From Lachnospiraceae bacterium UBA7050 (GTDB lineage: Bacteria; Bacillota; Clostridia; Lachnospirales; Lachnospiraceae): 64,000 nucleotides of DNA. This document shows, in pieces, positions 1 through 8,349 of the stretch. The stretch is from contig DLAJ01000009.1 in NCBI GenBank assembly GCA_002493905.1, positions 1 through 64,000 of the forward strand. The letters are read 5' to 3'. A program made the translations under genes and the position numbers. Position 1 is the first letter of the stretch. The number at the start of each line of letters is the position of its first letter. The notes under the pieces were generated by a model that saw only the letters and a list, made by a program, of their open reading frames with translations, did no database searches and had not been told where the DNA came from.

Positions 1-73
1 GATGCAGGACGGACGGATTGTATCATAGTCCAAAAAAGAATGGGTGGTTTGTGCATCATCTTTTACTGTGGAC

Positions 74-400
74 TTACTTTTTGTGGTTAATGTCTTTCAT
101 AAAAGCGATCATACGTGACAACTGCTCTTTGCTCATTTGATTCATTTCAGTAACGGCTACAGCGATATCATGTGGGAAAGGCTCATTCATGTTAAAAAAG
201 TCCTGAGGCGTAATTCCGAAGAAATCGCAGATGTCAAAAAATGTACTCATGCTCGGAAGCGTTTTTTCATTTTCAATTTTATTGATATAGCTTTCGTTTA
301 AGCCCAAAGACAGGCTCATGTCGCGTGCGGACATATTTTTATCTATTCTAAGCTGTGTAAGGCGGCTGCAGAAATCTTTTCTGAAATCAAACTTGTCCAT
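74..400 (-). CDS. XRE-family HTH transcriptional regulator, copy 1
   Basis: A 108-residue DNA-binding protein. Residues about 10-65 form a Cro/CI helix-turn-helix with the typical MSLSLGLNESYINKIENEK pattern, followed by a short helical tail (TEMNQMSKEQLSRMIAFM). I use the ATG at 400 rather than the in-frame TTG at 403; a G-rich stretch about 10 nt upstream can serve as ribosome binding site. It diverges from the chemotaxis receptor at 789, and a near copy (about 80% identical by eye) lies on the other side of that receptor at 2288-2614. It is probably a small repressor acting on the shared intergenic region. The target is not shown by sequence. Confidence 0.85.
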   Translation of the reverse strand: MDKFDFRKDFCSRLTQLRIDKNMSARDMSLSLGLNESYINKIENEKTLPSMSTFFDICDFFGITPQDFFNMNEPFPHDIAVAVTEMNQMSKEQLSRMIAFMKDINHKK

Positions 401-523
401 CAAAACATCTACCCCCTGTACATTTTATCCTGATGCAGATAACGAAACTTGTTATTCTAACTAATATTATAAGATATAGGGTTCTCAAAACCGTATAATT
501 GAATACTGTATTTTCAGAAAACA

Positions 524-540
524 GCATACAAATAGTATGC
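524..540. promoter_or_regulatory. Candidate operator, inverted repeat GCATAC-N5-GTATGC
   Basis: A perfect 6-bp inverted repeat with a 5-nt centre lies between the two divergent genes. A palindrome with related half-sites (TATGCA/TGCATA, 2721-2744) sits upstream of the second XRE copy, so both may be sites for these paralogous regulators. This is inference from position and shared sequence only. Confidence 0.35.
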
Positions 541-641
541 GGCGGGCGGACTGAATCATGATATAAGACCATATGATTTTGGAAGAAAAGAAGTTCACAT
601 CGGAAAATATAGGCAAATTTGCTTTATGATTACATAAATGC

Positions 642-669
642 TTGCAAAAATTTCAAAAAACCGTATGAT
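642..669 (+). promoter_or_regulatory. Candidate sigma-A promoter of the chemotaxis receptor
   Basis: TTGCAA at 642-647 and TATGAT at 664-669, spaced by 16 nt. No flagellar sigma-28 consensus was found. Confidence 0.4.
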
Positions 670-788
670 GGTAAGTAGAGGGTGTTATAAGCGACCGTAC
701 TGGTTGTATTTGAAGTGGTTCTGCGGGAATGAAGCAAACTTTGTATAAGGATATTGAACAGCCGCGATGAAAGAATGAGGTATGGAAA

Positions 789-2153
789 ATGAAGATGAAA
801 AAAAAATCAGAACTCATCAATGCCGTTTCAGAGTTGAAGGAAGTGGATTATACCAAAGCTCCAGAGCTGCAGGATATGTATCAAAGACTGCAGAACGGTA
901 GAGTCCAGCTTGAATCTGTCTTTGACAAAAATATGAAAGCGGTCATGCAGATCAGTTCCCTTGATCTTGCGATGCAGTATCAGACAGAAAAGATATTGGA
1001 TATTTCCAAAAAAGTGGAAATGGCGTCGGAAAGAATTTTCGGGACTTCAGGAAGTTCCGACTTTGGCGGTCATGCGGATAATCAGCAGACCGAATTAACA
1101 AATACGATCATTGACGTTGCGTCCGAAACGGATGGCGTTTATAGAAAAATTGAAGAGAGTCAGAACGAGCTTACGGCGATCAAGGAGTTGTCCAGTCAGA
1201 CGATTGAGATTTCGAAGAAATTGCAGCAGGATATGGATGGATTGTTCCAGAGTATCGATAATATCGTGCAGATTATTTCGGGAATTGACTCCATTTCCAT
1301 GCAGACAAATCTGCTCGCCTTAAATGCCAGCATTGAGGCGGCAAGGGCCGGTGTTGCAGGACGCGGCTTTGCGGTTGTGGCCGGGCAGATACGTGAGCTT
1401 GCCGGGGAAACGCAAAATCTGACCGGAAATATGAATGAGTTTTTGGATGAGATCCGCAGCGCATCCCATGTGAGTTTACAGAGCACTACGGATACGATGA
1501 AAGCGCTTGAAAGTGTAACAGAAAAAATTAAAAACGTATGGAAGCTGAATAGTGAAAATCAGACGCATGTATCCAAAATTAACGGCTCCATGAGCTCAAT
1601 TACGGCAATCAGCGAGGAACTGAGCAGTTCTATGATGGAAATGGAGAATCAGCTCAGGGACAGCACGAACTTTATGAAGCAGGTTAGTGTTGATCTGGGT
1701 GATGCTGTAAAACCGGTGGTAGAGATCGAGCAGGGGCTTGACGATGCGGTGAAGCAGATTGGCTGTATGACGAAGGATGCGTTCTATCATCTGGATAATG
1801 CAAAGTTTGCACAATATGTTAAAAATGCGATTACAGCACATTGCACATGGCTTTCAAATCTGAAAAAAATGGTAGGAAACCGTTCGGTGGTGCCGCTTCA
1901 GCTTGATTCTCATAAATGCGGGTTTGGTCATTTTTATTATGCGCTTACGCCGCAGATTCCGTCGGTACTTCCAATATGGAATGCATTAGGGGATAAACAT
2001 AAAAGGTTTCATCAATTTGGCGCTGAAGCAATCCGGGCGCTCAATAACGGTGATTATGCGCATGCAGAGCAAATTTGCAGGGAGGCGGAGGCGTATTCCA
2101 GTGATCTGCTGAATGACCTTCAGAAAATTTGCAATCTCGCGATGTCCTCATAA
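789..2153 (+). CDS. Soluble methyl-accepting chemotaxis protein with C-terminal CZB domain
   Basis: 454 residues. The signalling hairpin tip is visible around residues 170-190 (QTNLLALNASIEAARAG), flanked by long coiled-coil helices, so it should dock CheA/CheW. No transmembrane segment is present and the N-terminal about 90 residues are helical, pointing to a cytoplasmic receptor. Residues about 345-440 match the chemoreceptor zinc-binding domain: a TAHCTWLSNL stretch, then HKCGFGHFYY, and later His residues. In characterised relatives, CZB binds zinc through His/Cys and senses oxidants or zinc. The start has GAGGT 7 nt upstream. No che gene lies nearby. It is flanked on both sides by near-identical XRE regulators. 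Confidence 0.9.
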   Translation: MKMKKKSELINAVSELKEVDYTKAPELQDMYQRLQNGRVQLESVFDKNMKAVMQISSLDLAMQYQTEKILDISKKVEMASERIFGTSGSSDFGGHADNQQTELTNTIIDVASETDGVYRKIEESQNELTAIKELSSQTIEISKKLQQDMDGLFQSIDNIVQIISGIDSISMQTNLLALNASIEAARAGVAGRGFAVVAGQIRELAGETQNLTGNMNEFLDEIRSASHVSLQSTTDTMKALESVTEKIKNVWKLNSENQTHVSKINGSMSSITAISEELSSSMMEMENQLRDSTNFMKQVSVDLGDAVKPVVEIEQGLDDAVKQIGCMTKDAFYHLDNAKFAQYVKNAITAHCTWLSNLKKMVGNRSVVPLQLDSHKCGFGHFYYALTPQIPSVLPIWNALGDKHKRFHQFGAEAIRALNNGDYAHAEQICREAEAYSSDLLNDLQKICNLAMSS

Positions 2154-2220
2154 CTTTTTTGATGCGATTGCAGGTAGGGATTTGCATATAGGGTGATACA
2201 TAAGATGGAAGCAAAATAAG

Positions 2221-2256
2221 GCTGCTGCGGAAGGATTCTGCAGCAGCTTTGTCTTT
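2221..2256 (+). terminator. Rho-independent terminator after the chemotaxis receptor
   Basis: GCTGCTGC (2221-2228) pairs with GCAGCAGC (2240-2247), followed by a T-rich tract. It may act in both directions because the convergent XRE gene ends at 2288. Confidence 0.7.
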
Positions 2257-2287
2257 ACTGAGAATTTGTGGTGCCGGTAAGATAGGG

Positions 2288-2614
2288 TCAGGTGTGATGA
2301 TTAATGTCCTTCATAAAGGCGATCATGCGGGAGAGCTGGTCTTTACTCATATGATTCATCTCGGTTATGGCAACCGCAATGTCAAACGGAAAGGGTTCGC
2401 CCATGTTAAAAAATTCCTGCGGCGTGATGTCAAAATAATCGCAGATATCAAAAAAGGTACTCATACTCGGAAGTGTTTTTTCGTTTTCAATTTTGTTAAT
2501 GTAGCTTTCGCTTAAGCCAAGCGAAAGGCTCATGTCGCGTGCAGACACGTCTTTGTCCATTCGCAGCCGTGTAAGACGGCTGCAGAATTCTTTTCTGTAA
2601 GTGTGTTTTTTCAT
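2288..2614 (-). CDS. XRE-family HTH transcriptional regulator, copy 2
   Basis: 108 residues, the same architecture as the gene at 74-400 and about 80% identical by eye. The HTH core (ARDMSLSLGLSESYINKIEN) and the SRMIAFMKDINH tail are almost unchanged, while differences are scattered (DYFDITPQEFF against DFFGITPQDFF). The start ATG at 2614 has an AGGAA motif upstream. The two copies point the same way and bracket the receptor at 789-2153. This suggests duplication of a regulatory gene, or a homologous-recombination cassette around the receptor. Confidence 0.85.
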   Translation of the reverse strand: MKKHTYRKEFCSRLTRLRMDKDVSARDMSLSLGLSESYINKIENEKTLPSMSTFFDICDYFDITPQEFFNMGEPFPFDIAVAITEMNHMSKDQLSRMIAFMKDINHHT

Positions 2615-2720
2615 CTTAGGTTCCTATAAGTGGTTATTCTCTTTTGTGAGGTAGATAATGGGGAGTTGTACTACTGCTATCATTATAGGGTATGAACGGA
2701 CTGGGCGTGGATAGACAGAC

Positions 2721-2744
2721 TATGCATTTCGCGAAAAGTGCATA
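2721..2744. promoter_or_regulatory. Candidate operator, TATGCA-N12-TGCATA
   Basis: An inverted repeat around a CGCG centre (TTTCGCGAAAA), upstream of the minus-strand XRE copy 2. Its half-sites resemble those at 524-540. Confidence 0.35.
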
Positions 2745-2892
2745 CACCAGTTATATAAATAAAAAAAACGGGGAAAATGTGATAAACTGAACTTACAGAA
2801 TGTCAGATTTTTAGGAACATCGGAAGAAAAAAGGAGATGGCAGGAGTCTGCCGTGGATATTTTTGACAAAAGATGAGAGAGCCGATTGTATG

Positions 2893-2922
2893 AAGGATTG
2901 TCTTACAGGCAGTCCTTTTTTC
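2893..2922 (+). terminator. Orphan terminator-like hairpin
   Basis: AAGGATTG (2893-2900) pairs with CAGTCCTT (2910-2917) through 8 bp including one G-U, followed by a run of T. An overlapping alternative hairpin pairs TACAGGCA (2904-2911) with TGCCTGTA (2924-2931). No gene ends just upstream, so it may be the leftover end of a deleted gene. Confidence 0.45.
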
Positions 2923-2946
2923 ATGCCTGTATGATTTATCTGGTAA

Positions 2947-3183
2947 TTGCGGAGCTTAGCAATGCGCATGAACACTGGTGCTGATGCCCCGGTCATTCTG
3001 GCGGATGAGCCGACCGGAAACCTGGACGCCAGAACTGTCGAAGAAATCACGGCGGTTCTGAAAGAGGGCGCCCATGCGTCCGGGAAATGTGTGGTGGCTG
3101 CGACGCACTCTGCAGAGCTTGCAAGGCAGGCGGATGTGGTGCTGGAAATCAAACGTGGACATTTGAGAGAGCGGAAAATGTGA
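2947..3183 (+). pseudogene. Truncated ABC transporter ATP-binding protein (C-terminal fragment)
   Basis: Only the C-terminal third of an ABC ATPase remains. It has the Walker B and D-loop (VILADEPTGNLDART) and the switch histidine region (CVVAATHSAELARQ). Walker A, the Q-loop and the LSGGQ signature are absent. The sequence fits the LolD/MacB/BceA type of exporter ATPase. No permease gene follows: its 3' end overlaps the 3' end of a minus-strand histidine kinase (3149-4522). BceAB-type transporters usually sit next to a sensor kinase and response regulator, so this looks like the remnant of such a detoxification module. It cannot hydrolyse ATP alone. Confidence 0.75.
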
Positions 3184-4522
3184 GGATTGTCTGACAGCCG
3201 CTTTGCGGTACGCTTTCCATTTTCATTGTCCCGTCATGCGCCTCCACAATCTCTCTCACCAGCAAAAGCCCCAGTCCATGCCGTAAATCCAGCCGTTCAT
3301 CGGTACTTTCCATATAGTGTGGTTTTTCGGCCAGTTCCTGTAATTTTTCTTTGGACAGGCCCACACCGTTGTCGGCAACGGTCAGGGAAACGGTGCTGCC
3401 TGAGCGGTCGAGCCGCAGACTGATGGCACAGCCCTGCGGATTATGATGAATGCTGTTCTGCACCAGATTGTTGACTGCCCGCGAGATCAGCCGTGCATCA
3501 CATTCTGCGGCTGCGGTTTCAGCAGCATCGGAAATTTCCACCTCTAACGAGCAGGCTTCGGGGATGCCGGCGTTAAGCAGGTCTGCTGCATAGGTGCGCA
3601 GCAGTCTGGACAGACGCACCGGCTCCTTGTGGAGGGGCTGCATTTCGTATTCCAACTGCGATACCAGATTCAAGTCCTGCACCAGGTCTTTGATTTTTGC
3701 GCTCTGCACCCGGATGATCTCTGCCTCCTGCTGAATCTCTGCGCTGGCTGTATGGTCGCAGGCAATCCGTCCGGCATAACCCATAATCATCGAAAGTGGG
3801 GTGCGTATATCATGGGATATGCCGCTGATCCAGTTGGCGCGGGCCTGATTCTGCCTGCTTAATACATGGGACGCCTGATTAACGCTGTCAGCAATTTCCG
3901 ATAATTCACCCCGGATGGACAAATTGACGGGCTTTCCGGCAGACAGTGTTTTGATGGAGGACAGAATCGGTTCCGTGCTTTTGGAGATGTTTCGTTTTGA
4001 GAAGTAGTAGACCCAAAATAAAAGCAATATATCCATCACCAGGATGCCGCTTACAAAAAGCGGGAAAAGCCTGACTGCCCGTATCGGGAAATAGTTTCCG
4101 GTCAATTTCATAAAGCTGTCTTTAGGGTAGCCAAGCACCAGCAGGCCATGATCGGTATTTCGCACAAAAACAGGATAGTCCTGTAAGTAGCCTTTTGAGA
4201 AGACAGCCACATCCTGAATCGTGTATTGTGTTGGTATTTCCTCCGGCAAAGACATCGACCAGTCACAGTTTCCGCCTGCATCCAGCAGCATGGCCCAGAT
4301 ATGGCTGCGGTTCAGTTCCTGTTTTGTCTTTTCTGATATGCCGGAAGCCCGACTTTGCAGAAAAGGCTTATGCCGATGAAGAAATTGCTCTTTTCTCTGC
4401 CACGGCAGTATCCTGAAAAAGCCTGTACAATCAATGATTGTACGATTAAATGCGGCGCTTACTGTACCACTATTATACCCTTTTGAATTTTGGTTAGAAC
4501 CTTGATAAGACAAGAATAGCAA
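3149..4522 (-). pseudogene. Sensor histidine kinase, N-terminally truncated
   Basis: The open frame encodes 457 residues. It contains an extracytoplasmic-like segment, a transmembrane helix (about 150-175, LFPLFVSGILVMDILLLFWV), a HAMP-like linker, the H-box (ISHDIRTPLSM), the N-box (NNLVQNSIHHNP), and G1 and G2 (VADNGVGLS, HGLGLLLVREIV). The catalytic part looks intact. The first membrane helix expected in this family is missing, and the first 77 residues have no ATG; the frame opens only with TTG at 4522. I infer loss of the 5' end, although an unusual start cannot be excluded. No response regulator lies nearby. A promoter-like TATAAT lies within the first 50 nt of the frame on the coding strand. 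Confidence 0.65.
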
Positions 4523-4647
4523 AAAGAGTTAATTTGGATATTTTGTAGAAATCTAAATATATGGGATCGTGATGAGTATTGGGTAGTCATTGTCTGCCTG
4601 CTATGGTTTGTTTTGAAAGGAATTCCTTCGTGGACTTCGTTTTTTGC

Positions 4648-4680
4648 AAAAATGTCGGTTTGAATGTCGGTTTATATTGA
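4648..4680 (+). repeat. Upstream remnant of the VGLN repeat
   Basis: Two copies of AATGTCGGTTT occur before the AlbA_2 gene. Read in one frame they encode NVGLNVGLY followed by a stop at 4678-4680, the same motif as inside the gene at 5857-5904. This may be the tail of a lost paralogue. Confidence 0.5.
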
Positions 4681-4745
4681 AATAATGTCATCAAAATGAT
4701 ATGCTTAAATAACCATTAGTTAACTTGAAAATGAGGTTATCATAT

Positions 4746-6086
4746 ATGAGCCAATATGTAGAATCTGAAAAAGTCGAATTAAAAGCAAAATACACAGATA
4801 CGATATGCAAGGAGCTTGTGGCATTTCTTAATGCCAATGGTGGTCAGATTATTATAGGCGTTGACGATAATGGCAATGTTATTGGTGTTGATAAAATTGA
4901 TGAAACGTTGAAAAAAATATCTGATATCATCACTATGCAGATAGAACCTAATCCTCAGGAAGAAATTCGGACGGAACTTAAATTTGATTCTGGAAAGACT
5001 CTTATAGTTTTATTTGTTTCAAAAGGGATAAGGAATATCTATTGCCAGAAAAAGTATGGTTTTTCTTCAAACGGATGTGTGATTCGAATCGGTACTACTT
5101 GTAAGGAAATGACGGCAGAGCAGATTCGAGTTCGTTATGAAAAAAATTTCTATGATGAAGAATACATGATAAAGAAAAAAGCATCTCGTACAGACCTTTC
5201 TTTTAGAGAGCTTAAAATATATTATTCGGAAAAAGGCTTTCATGTTGAGAATTCCTCGATAGAGGCGAATTTTAATCTTCGCAATAAAGACGGAGAATAT
5301 AATCTTTTAGCCGAACTTTTGGCTGATAAAAATAATATTCCATGTATTTTTGTGAAATTTAGTGGTGTCGATAAGGCAGCTATATCCGAGAGAAATGATT
5401 ATGGATATGGATGCATTTTGTCGGTTTATGAAAAAATAAAGGCAAGATTGTCTGCAGAAAATATCTGTATTTCTGATACCACAATTAGGCCAAGAAAGGA
5501 TAGATATCTTTTTGATTATGATGCTGTAAACGAGGCGGTGTTAAATGCGTTGGTTCATAATGATTGGACGATTACAGAACCACAGATATCTGTCTTTAGT
5601 GATCGCATGGAAATATTATCACACGGAGGACTTCCAAATGGAATGGCGATAGAAGACTTCTATGAAGGAATCAGTCATCCAAGAAATGCTACATTAATGA
5701 GAGTCTTTTTGAATATGGGGCTAACGGAACATACCGGTCACGGTGTTCCGACTATTATTAAAAAATATGGCAAGGAAATCTTTGAAATTACTGATAATTA
5801 CGTAAAGTGTAAGATACCTTTTGATAAAAGGGTATTGGAGTTAAGCAATAAAAAAGTCGGTATGAATGTCGGTATGAATGTCGGTATGAATGTCGGTTTG
5901 AATAAAACGGAAAAGGTTGTTTTGAGCTTGCTAATAGAAGATTCGGATAGAACTGCCAATGCGATTGCAGCAGAGATAGGAGTTACAAAACGTACTATTG
6001 AGCGCACTTTTGTTAGTCTTCAAAAAAAAGGAAAAATAGAACGTTTCGGATCTAAACGCGATGGGATGTGGGTTGTCATTCGATAA
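4746..6086 (+). CDS. AlbA_2 (Schlafen-type) ATP-binding/transcriptional regulator-like protein
   Basis: 446 residues. The N-terminus (about 5-120) is an AlbA_2/Schlafen domain (ESEKVELKAKYTDT, FLNANGGQIIIGVDDNG). The centre (about 250-340) resembles the HATPase-like domain of this family (NEAVLNALVHNDW, ILSHGGLPNG, GLTEHTGHGVPTI). The end is a winged helix (ANAIAAEIGVTKRTIERTF). A VGMN/VGLN repeat of 12-bp units lies between the last two. The ATG at 4746 is preferred: GAGG lies 9 nt upstream. Such proteins are frequent in defence islands and beside type I restriction genes, in line with the HsdR fragment just downstream. Codon use is more AT-rich than in the flanking housekeeping genes, suggesting acquisition. 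Confidence 0.8.
   Translation: MSQYVESEKVELKAKYTDTICKELVAFLNANGGQIIIGVDDNGNVIGVDKIDETLKKISDIITMQIEPNPQEEIRTELKFDSGKTLIVLFVSKGIRNIYCQKKYGFSSNGCVIRIGTTCKEMTAEQIRVRYEKNFYDEEYMIKKKASRTDLSFRELKIYYSEKGFHVENSSIEANFNLRNKDGEYNLLAELLADKNNIPCIFVKFSGVDKAAISERNDYGYGCILSVYEKIKARLSAENICISDTTIRPRKDRYLFDYDAVNEAVLNALVHNDWTITEPQISVFSDRMEILSHGGLPNGMAIEDFYEGISHPRNATLMRVFLNMGLTEHTGHGVPTIIKKYGKEIFEITDNYVKCKIPFDKRVLELSNKKVGMNVGMNVGMNVGLNKTEKVVLSLLIEDSDRTANAIAAEIGVTKRTIERTFVSLQKKGKIERFGSKRDGMWVVIR
5857..5904 (+). repeat. 12-bp tandem repeat encoding VGMN
   Basis: Four in-frame 12-bp units (GTCGGTATGAAT, the last with TTG) form a linker between the ATPase-like domain and the C-terminal winged helix. Near-perfect identity suggests recent slippage, and unit number could vary between strains. 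Confidence 0.85.
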
Positions 6087-6441
6087 TGCCGTTCATGGTC
6101 TACAATATTTAAGAAGGAAGTACCGTGCATGCAACCACAGGAGCAAGCCTGTTTGGTAATAGATGAGAAACTTGAACAGCCGGAGTGGACTATTCAGGAT
6201 ATGAGCAAATTAGATATTACGGTTTCGCGCGGAGCTGCGGTGCGTAGTGGGCGAGTAAAAGGCAAGTGGTAAAGTGAAATAATTTACCACTCATTTTACC
6301 ACTTTTGAAGAAGAAAACATAAGAAAATATGTGACAATCCAAGAAAAAATGCCGGAAACCATGAACAAAGAAAGCGGCTGCAATCAGTGCCAACGCTATG
6401 CGTTGACACAAAAATAAAGCAAATAAGGGAGTTTTAGCGTA
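6087..6441. other. Intergenic region with HsdR fragment and TTTACCACT repeats
   Basis: Besides the HsdR fragment, the gap holds AGTGGTAAA (6265-6273) opposite TTTACCACT (6283-6291) and a further direct TTTACCACT (6295-6303). These form a small hairpin or a set of protein-binding sites. Nothing else is recognisable. Confidence 0.5.
6129..6272 (+). pseudogene. Fragment of type I restriction enzyme HsdR N-terminus
   Basis: A 47-codon frame whose sequence (VIDEKLEQPEWTIQDMSKLD, then RGAAVRSG) follows the start of HsdR: the 'ID..L...GW.IQD....N...A.GVAVRE' pattern preceding the nuclease domain. The core Trp and QD are kept while the VAVREF segment has decayed, and the frame stops before the nuclease motif. 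I infer a dead remnant of a type I restriction locus left beside the AlbA_2 gene. The assignment rests on motif memory, not on a search. Confidence 0.5.
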
Positions 6442-6921
6442 ATGATAAAAATACTTTTCGTCTGCCACGGCAACATCTGCCGTTCCCCCATGGCAGAGTT
6501 CATCCTAAAAAAGAAAGTCGCCGACCTCGGCATTGCAGATCAATTCTATATCGCCTCCGCCGCTACAAGCACGGAGGAAATATGGAACGGGATCGGGAAT
6601 CCCGTTTATCCGCCTGCAAAAGCGGAATTGGCGAAACACGGCATATCCTGCGAGGGAAAAAGAGCGGTACAGCTTCAAAAGTCCGACTATGACAAATACG
6701 ATTTTTTAATCGGCATGGATGAGCAGAACATTCGCAATATGGAACGTATCACGGGGCATAAAGGCGGGAAGATTAGTATGATGCTCTCTTTTTGCGGCAG
6801 AAACGATCCGGTGGTTGATCCATGGTATTCGCGGAAATTCGACGCGGCGTACCGCGATGTGGACGAAGGCTGCGACGCATTTTTGGACTATCTTCGCAGG
6901 GAAGGAATCCTTGCCCCATAA
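6442..6921 (+). CDS. Low-molecular-weight protein-tyrosine phosphatase
   Basis: 159 residues, the normal family length. The P-loop CHGNICRS near the N-terminus (Cys8, Arg14) is the CX5R catalytic motif, and the DPWYS segment near residue 130 supplies the general-acid aspartate. It should dephosphorylate protein tyrosine (or arginine) phosphates in the cytoplasm. It stands alone between the degenerate restriction remnant and the DegV gene, with no tyrosine kinase gene nearby. Confidence 0.92.
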   Translation: MIKILFVCHGNICRSPMAEFILKKKVADLGIADQFYIASAATSTEEIWNGIGNPVYPPAKAELAKHGISCEGKRAVQLQKSDYDKYDFLIGMDEQNIRNMERITGHKGGKISMMLSFCGRNDPVVDPWYSRKFDAAYRDVDEGCDAFLDYLRREGILAP

Positions 6922-7118
6922 TCCGGCATTTCCGGGGCTCTTTTTGTGTAAAATACTTCCCGTAACAGGAAGGTCGGAATGGATGTTCCAATCGTTTTTT
7001 TCTTCGCTGCGTTTCCTAAATTTTTCAAAAATCACATCTGAAAAACTGTGCTGCGCAGCGGCTTTCCGCGCAGCGCAGAAGGGAAACTGATAAAATCATA
7101 AAATTTCCATTAAAACAA

Positions 7119-7146
7119 TTGCTTTTTTCTCCCAATACTGTATCAT
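7119..7146 (+). promoter_or_regulatory. Candidate promoter of degV
   Basis: TTGCTT (7119-7124) and TATCAT (7141-7146), spacing 16 nt. Confidence 0.4.
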
Positions 7147-7168
7147 ATAGGATGTAGTGTTATTAAAA

Positions 7169-7200
7169 ATCATATAATATAGTAACAATAACTATATGAT
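7169..7200. promoter_or_regulatory. Inverted repeat ATCATATA/TATATGAT upstream of degV
   Basis: A perfect 8-bp inverted repeat separated by 16 nt, between the putative promoter and the start codon. It could be an operator or a leader hairpin. Confidence 0.3.
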
Positions 7201-7226
7201 GTTATGAAGTTGCAGAGGAAAATCGT

Positions 7227-8135
7227 ATGATGAATCACAAGTTTCAGATTGTAAGCGACAGTTCCTGTGATCTTCCGGCAGAACTGACCGTGCAGAAGCA
7301 GATTGAAGTCGTGCCGTTTTATGTGTCTATGAATGATGCGGAATCTATGAAAGAGGGCGTGGATATTTCCGTGCGCGATTTTTATGAGCTGATGGTGCAG
7401 AACCCGAAGAAATTTCCGAAGTCTTCCATGCCGTCCGTGCAGGATTATACGGATGTGTTTGAGCGTTATGCGGCTGAAAATATACCGTTGATCTGTATCT
7501 GCATTACTTCAAAATTCAGCGCTTCTTATCAGTCTGCGACGATTGCACAGAATATGACTGTGGAAAAGTATCCGGACGCGCAGATTTATGTGATTGACTC
7601 TGCGGTGGATACCGTATTGCAGGGAATTTATGTGCTGGAAGCGGTCAGCATGTGCGAAGCGGGGTATACGGCGGAGCAGGCTGTGAAGCAGCTTCAGGAC
7701 ATTCAGGGCAGCGGCAGGATTTTCTTTACGGTTGGAAATCTGCGTTATCTCCAGCATGGCGGGCGTATTGGAAAGCTGACAGGCATGGCAGGCGCGCTGC
7801 TGGACATTAAGCCGCTGATCACCTTAAAGGACGGGGAGATTTTTCCGTCGGGCATCTGTCGGGGCAGGGAAAGATCAAAAGCGCTCTGCAGAAAGCTTCT
7901 GCTTCAATATATGAAAGAAATATGCCGTGACAGCAAAGAACTGAGTCTCTGCATCGGTTATGGTTATGACCGTGAGGAAGCGGAAATTTTTCAGAGGGAT
8001 ACACTTGCATTTCTGAACGAAAACGGATACATGATATCTGAAGAGGAACTGCCAATTTACCAGATCGGTGCAACGATCGGCGTACACACGGGACCGTATC
8101 CGATCGGGTTCGGCGTGATACGAAGGCATAAATAG
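7227..8135 (+). CDS. DegV family fatty-acid-binding protein
   Basis: 302 residues. It has the family signature at the N-terminus (IVSDSSCDLPAELT) and the SSMPSVQDYTDVFE and GNLRYLQHGGRIGKLTG stretches that line the fatty acid pocket. Known members bind fatty acids; many act as FakB, presenting the fatty acid to the kinase FakA. No fakA gene is in the window, so the specific role is open. Confidence 0.9.
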   Translation: MMNHKFQIVSDSSCDLPAELTVQKQIEVVPFYVSMNDAESMKEGVDISVRDFYELMVQNPKKFPKSSMPSVQDYTDVFERYAAENIPLICICITSKFSASYQSATIAQNMTVEKYPDAQIYVIDSAVDTVLQGIYVLEAVSMCEAGYTAEQAVKQLQDIQGSGRIFFTVGNLRYLQHGGRIGKLTGMAGALLDIKPLITLKDGEIFPSGICRGRERSKALCRKLLLQYMKEICRDSKELSLCIGYGYDREEAEIFQRDTLAFLNENGYMISEEELPIYQIGATIGVHTGPYPIGFGVIRRHK

Positions 8136-8349
8136 TATGCAGATGTACATGTCGGGAAGAATGATAAAGCCAATATGCGGATCGGCAGCAGACGCATTGC
8201 AGCAGAAGCCGGACGCGGGTAGAATCACTTGTGACATGTATTGAATGAAAGGCTGGTACATGAATCGAAGCACCGCAATGCAAATATCTGTGAATGCAGC
8301 GGCTTGCTGTGATATGCGGAAAAGCCAAAGGAAGATGGGAGAAAAACGG

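Larger units (their letters stand above)
404..788. other. Divergent intergenic region, XRE copy 1 / chemotaxis receptor
   Basis: This 385-nt gap holds no convincing gene. It contains the receptor promoter (642-669), a 6-bp inverted repeat (524-540), and two copies of AAAACCGTAT at about 489 and 655 that could be repeated binding sites. It is AT-rich. Confidence 0.6.
2615..2946. other. Intergenic region with palindrome and orphan terminator
   Basis: This 332-nt gap has no convincing gene. It contains the palindrome at 2721-2744 near the start of XRE copy 2 and an orphan terminator-like hairpin at 2893-2922. It leads into the truncated ABC ATPase and looks like a recombination scar. Confidence 0.5.
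6922..7226. other. Intergenic region upstream of degV
   Basis: This 305-nt gap contains a GC-rich inverted repeat at about 7049-7077 (CTGCGC/GCGCAG), a good promoter at 7119-7146 and an 8-bp AT-rich inverted repeat at 7169-7200. No gene is visible. Confidence 0.5.

Noticed and set aside
2249..2515. 88-codon plus-strand frame opposite XRE copy 2
   Set aside because: Antisense of a clear helix-turn-helix gene and without its own signals.
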